Assembly: GCA_905250125.1 (NCBI GenBank)
Contig: CAJNOL010001028.1
Span: forward strand, 21,141 to 85,140
Direction: 5' to 3'
DNA from: Rotaria sordida
Taxonomy: Eukaryota > Rotifera > Eurotatoria > Philodinida > Philodinidae
DNA length: 64,000 bases
The stretch's first letter is position 1, and each line of letters starts with the position of its first letter. This document shows positions 60,494-64,000 of this stretch, piece after piece. The notes under the pieces were generated by a model that saw nothing but the letters and a program-made list of their open reading frames with translations, made no database searches and had not been told where the DNA came from. Both the position numbers and the translations under genes were made by a program.

Positions 60494-61884
60494 AAATAAT
60501 GATTAGTTTTAATGAACATAAAATCTATTTTAAATATTTAATTATTTGTCGTACTTGCTTCATTTTTAACATATATTGTCAAAATAGAGATGAATGCTAT
60601 TGACGTGTTGCTCATGATTATATTGCTGCTTTTTCGTTTTAATAAAACTATCCAACAATAATTTTTGTCAATCATTCACAGTAAACAAAAAAAAGTAAGC
60701 CATGAAAATATTCGGCGTCAATCATTCAAAGGCATACAACATGAATCATTAATATAGGCAGTTTTTTTTTCTATAGATTATACTAATGCAATGCGCAATG
60801 AGGACCATACAGTGAGCAAACAAAAACATAATCACCGATCGTACGATGTTGTAAGATTAACTAATCGATAAAGCCTTATATTCAGATTATTTTTTTTAAT
60901 CATATACCTTGAACACTAAATCGAATCATACGTATTTACTGATTATTCGGTCTGTCCAGCTAAAAGATTGAAGTTATTTTATTCGAAATTCTTTTATAAG
61001 TTTTCATATATTCTACATCGATAGATGTCATTGATTGTGAATAATGTTGAAAATAAATACTAATTCCCCCTCCCCCCCCCCCTCCAAGCCGCAATAACCC
61101 TGTCGAATCTGACAGTAGGAACTTGTCGAATTCAATGAAATCTAATGGTATTAAAGTATACAGTTTTGTGGATCACTGATTTTGTGTATTAAGGATCGTG
61201 AATAAATTCTGATCTCAGATTTAGAATCGTCATCGTCAACACTCTCTTCTTACTTACTCTTATCACTACTCCAATACACTTGAGCCGAAAATTAAGTAAA
61301 TAGAAGTGAACGAAAGACGTATATAGCAACTGCATACGTTTTAACATTGTACGGTTTTGTTATCGTGAGTGAAGGCTTGCACCAATGTCAAACTTTTAAG
61401 TAAAAATGCTAATACAATGCGTACCCTTTTTATGGTATTTTGAAGAAAAAAACATTTTTGTCGAAATAGCTACTTCAATCAAAACACTCGAAAAAAAAGC
61501 CAATATGGTGGGACATATAACATAGCTTATAGTAAAACAATTTTGGCGTTACTTGAATAGCCTATCATTTACGTTAAGAAGGATTAAATACTGTGAGCAC
61601 TAAAAGTAAAGCTTGCATCTATCTTTGTAAAGGTTTGAATTCTGTTGTATACGAATGAATAAAAGATATCTCTCCTGCCAGAATCTAAAGCATGTCGCTT
61701 CGAGTACGGAGTCGCATACCAAAAACTAAGGTCGGTGCAGATGCATTTCGTTTCCACTCATCCTTTATTTAAATGAAATGTATAGAGAACTGATCTACAC
61801 TCGTTTCAGAAAGCGGTGTCGGTGTAAATTTGGATGTAGCTTAAGAGAATATCCGCAAGCACACCCACACTCAACTCCATCATT
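60494..61884. other. Intergenic, partly transposon debris
   Basis: Possible polyadenylation signal AATAAAAC near 60641. A pyrimidine tract of C and T at 61066-61086 is notable. Fragments at about 61490-61860 probably belong to the decayed mariner copy that follows, but no frame can be read. Confidence 0.45.
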
Positions 61885-62345
61885 TTTCAGCAAGATAGAA
61901 CGCCAGCTGACTACTAGATATCAGTTCGTGTCTGGCTGAACGAAATCTACGATGATAGGTGGATCGCAAGAAGTAGCCCAAAATCATGGACCCGTCAATC
62001 ACTAACTTTGACATCATTGGACTTCTATCTTTGGAGCCATCTCAAATCAAATGTTTGCAAAATAACCGTAAAACATCTAAGTAATTTAAAGACTCGGATA
62101 ACGAAAGAAATCGCTATAATAAAAAGAAATATTGCATAATGTTTTTTTCAAATTGTAAAATGTCTAACTTTTGTATTGAAGTCACAGGTAATACTTTTGA
62201 ATAGTATTTGTGAACTTTGTCTTTATGAAAAAAAAACTTACTGGTCTTCTCTTTCAAATAAGGAAAAATTATTAGATTAAGCTTGATTAATAATGGAGTT
62301 ATACGCAATTCTTAAGTGATAGTGACTTTTGAGACACCCTGTATA
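61885..62345 (+). mobile_element. Mariner-type transposase C-terminal relic with 3' terminus
   Basis: From 61885 the frame reads FQQDRTPADY, a stop, then VRVWLNEIYDDRWIARSS and LTSLDFYLWSHLKS, ending at TAA 62137-62139. This is the C-terminal part of an IS630/Tc1/mariner transposase. The catalytic Asp of FQQD is present. The usual SPDLTPLD segment is altered (SLTLTSLD) and a stop interrupts the frame, so it is inactive. GAGACACCCTGTATA at 62330-62344 is a typical terminus of the group. The matching left terminus was not found. Confidence 0.8.
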
Positions 62346-62677
62346 TCCACAACTTCTTATATAGTCGATTGTTCGATTGACCGCTGTATACCAGTCGACG
62401 CAGAGAAAAGTCTCTACAAAACTCAATATTTGACTTTTCTCCTTAAGGAAGTCATCCTCATCCGACAGAGTTCTTCATTAATTTTTCTCTATGTATAGAT
62501 GGTTTCGCTCCGAACCTCATCAAGTGCTTTCTGATTGGCTGAATAGATAGAGAAGCAAACCTTTTTGTATGTATATCCTTTCTTTCTGAAAAGGAAAAAA
62601 TACGGTCACGTCCTCTTCCATCTGTCTAAAGTTCTTTTTATTTATTTTATCTTCATTAAGTATCCATAAAATTTTTT

Positions 62678-62939
62678 TTATATATTGAACCAATCATTGT
62701 TAAAAATTGCATTAGCATCAGCTTCAATTAAATCAATTTGACGTGGCCAAGCAAATTGTAGTTTTTTGTGCACATTATTAGATAAAATCGGCCTTATTAA
62801 ACGCAACTGTTGATTGTCAACCGCTCGCGGATTAAATAAACGCATCCAATTCCTATTGCGAAACCTGTTCGTTGTGTTAAATTCTTCGTATGCAAAATTA
62901 AGATCGTAATGTTCATTTTTACGTCGACATAAACATCTT
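62678..62939 (-). CDS. Unidentified protein, last exon (partial gene)
   Basis: An open frame of 87 codons ends at TAA 62678-62680. It can start at an acceptor (TCTGTTACAG, AG at 62940-62941) in phase 2, reading RCLCRRKNEHYDLNFAYEEF onward through LFNPRAVDN, FAWPRQIDLIEADANAIF and DWFNI. It is moderately charged with no membrane helix. The frame also continues upstream through the splice site into a palindromic transposon at 62973, so the exon may instead have been cut by that insertion. Codon use is slightly less A/T-biased than in other genes here. I do not recognise the family. The remaining exons should lie right of the window or beyond the transposon. Confidence 0.42.
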
Positions 62940-62972
62940 CTGTAACAGACTTCGATTTCTTGGTCGTTTATA

Positions 62973-63756
62973 CAGGGTGGTCCACAAATAACATTGCGAT
63001 AAAAGATTGAGATATCTCCGCTTGGGTACAATCAAATTGCCTGATTTTTTGGTTAGGAGTAGAACTTTATTCAAAATTTTTTTTTTCATACGGATAATGT
63101 AAGCAAATACTTCCATTAAGTGTTATTACTGACTTCACTAAAAAAATCTTGACCATTGCCAAATGCGCAAATATATGTGGAACGTTCCATATATAATTTT
63201 CAGTTGTCACCTTAGACAATTACAAGAAGAAAGCAAAATGCACTTAATGAATGCTATAACATTGATGAAAATATAGCAAATTTTCAGTACCAGTTAGATT
63301 GAAAGCCAACGGTTACAATATCTCGGATTTTCAAGTATGGAATGCTGATTTTTGCAAGGAAATTTTTCGAGCTAGTGTCTAAAGGGCTTCGATTGTGTGT
63401 TTTAGTTATCGAACACAAGTTTCAGCATGTGATCTAACTGGTATTAAAAATTTTCTTTATTTTCATCAGTGTTATAGCATTCATTAAGTGCATTTTGCTT
63501 TCTTCTCGTAGTTGTCTAAGGTGACAACTGAAAATTATATATGGAACGTTCCACATATATTTGCGCATTTGACAATGGTCAAAATTTTTTAGTGAAGTCA
63601 GTAATAACACTTAATGGAAGTATTTGCTTACGTTATGCGTATGAAAAAAAAAATTTCAATAAAGTTCTACTCCTAACCAAAAAATCAGGCAATTTGATTG
63701 TACCCAAGCGGAGATATCTCAATTTTTTATCGCACTGTTATTTGTGGGCCACCCTG
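62973..63756. mobile_element. Large palindromic TA-flanked MITE, 784 bp
   Basis: TA at 62971-62972 and 63757-63758 flanks ends CAGGGTGGTCCACAAATAAC and GTTATTTGTGGGCCACCCTG. The two arms (about 300 bp each) are almost identical in inverted orientation, for example GGCAATTTGATTGTACCC on the right against GGGTACAATCAAATTGCC on the left. The loop lies near 63300-63420. CAGGGTGG and the TA target fit the Tc1/mariner group. The near-identical arms suggest a fairly recent insertion. Confidence 0.88.
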
Positions 63757-63758
63757 TA

Positions 63759-64000
63759 TATGTATGATCTTTTTTTTTGCACCCCTTGCTCGTAGTGAAA
63801 TGTAGAGTTCGAGGTTAGATGTGAAGCAAGAACTGATACCTACACCCACACCTTACCCACATAAAGAAACAGTCTTGTTGTTAAGTTGTGCCTGAATATT
63901 TTTGATCCATTATTATTTTTTGTTGGCATACTTACACATGGATTACTTTTTTATATGCAATAAAATATCTTCATCTCACTGGTCGATAATGTTGAAATAA
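63759..64000. other. Right edge, nothing assigned
   Basis: About 240 bp of AT-rich sequence. A possible minus-strand donor (GTAAGTATG near 63925) could belong to the unidentified minus-strand gene, but no exon can be framed. Confidence 0.35.

Noticed and set aside
1..64000. Search for CRISPR arrays, rRNA, operators or a bacterial-type gene cluster
   Set aside because: The sequence is intron-rich eukaryotic DNA. Repeats are palindromic transposons or microsatellites, with no regularly spaced direct repeat and spacer structure and no rRNA motif seen.

Overview
This is a eukaryotic nuclear contig, AT-rich throughout, with many introns of about 45-70 nt bounded by GT-AG and codons that strongly prefer A or T in third position. 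The protein set (an unusual nuclear receptor family, a TMEM272-like tetraspan protein, lachesin-like Ig, CUB/LDLa, lipocalin) and the compact introns suggest a rotifer, most likely a bdelloid of the Rotaria type. That assignment is inference, not proof. All multi-exon models were built by hand by matching splice phases. Each complete model gives one uninterrupted frame of whole codons.

Layout. 1-22 kb is a nuclear receptor neighbourhood. It holds a ligand-binding exon of receptor A (945-1754, the rest lies off the window), an intact three-exon receptor B (14649-16706), a broken copy C (18850-21644) cut by two DNA transposons, and a short relic D near 12.9 kb. Between them lie palindromic non-autonomous transposons. 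23.1-23.6 kb has two small unidentified ORFs, tail to tail. 26-32 kb has an eight-exon, probably GPI-anchored Ig protein (plus) converging on a five-exon TMEM272-like protein (minus). 35.4-36.3 kb has POLR2K and RPL36 head-to-tail on the minus strand, 114 bp apart, a candidate operon. 38.1-43.2 kb is PIH1D1 (plus), with a complete two-exon Myb/SANT-like gene on the opposite strand inside one 3.8 kb intron. 44.4-45.9 kb is a nine-exon CUB-LDLa-transmembrane protein. 46.4-49.3 kb is a nest of DNA transposons, including a hAT relic with an 8 bp target duplication inside another inverted repeat. 49.8-57.2 kb is an ARHGAP20-like PH-RA-RhoGAP gene (minus) with a probable alternative first exon and a 10-N gap in its last exon. 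59.8-60.5 kb is a secreted lipocalin. 61-64 kb holds mariner-type relics and the last exon of an unidentified minus-strand gene abutting a 784 bp palindromic transposon.

The genes do not form one pathway. The strongest biological themes are local duplication and decay of a divergent nuclear receptor family, and intense insertion of short palindromic TA- or TTAA-flanked elements into introns, pseudogenes and each other. No CRISPR array, rRNA or convincing tRNA was seen.
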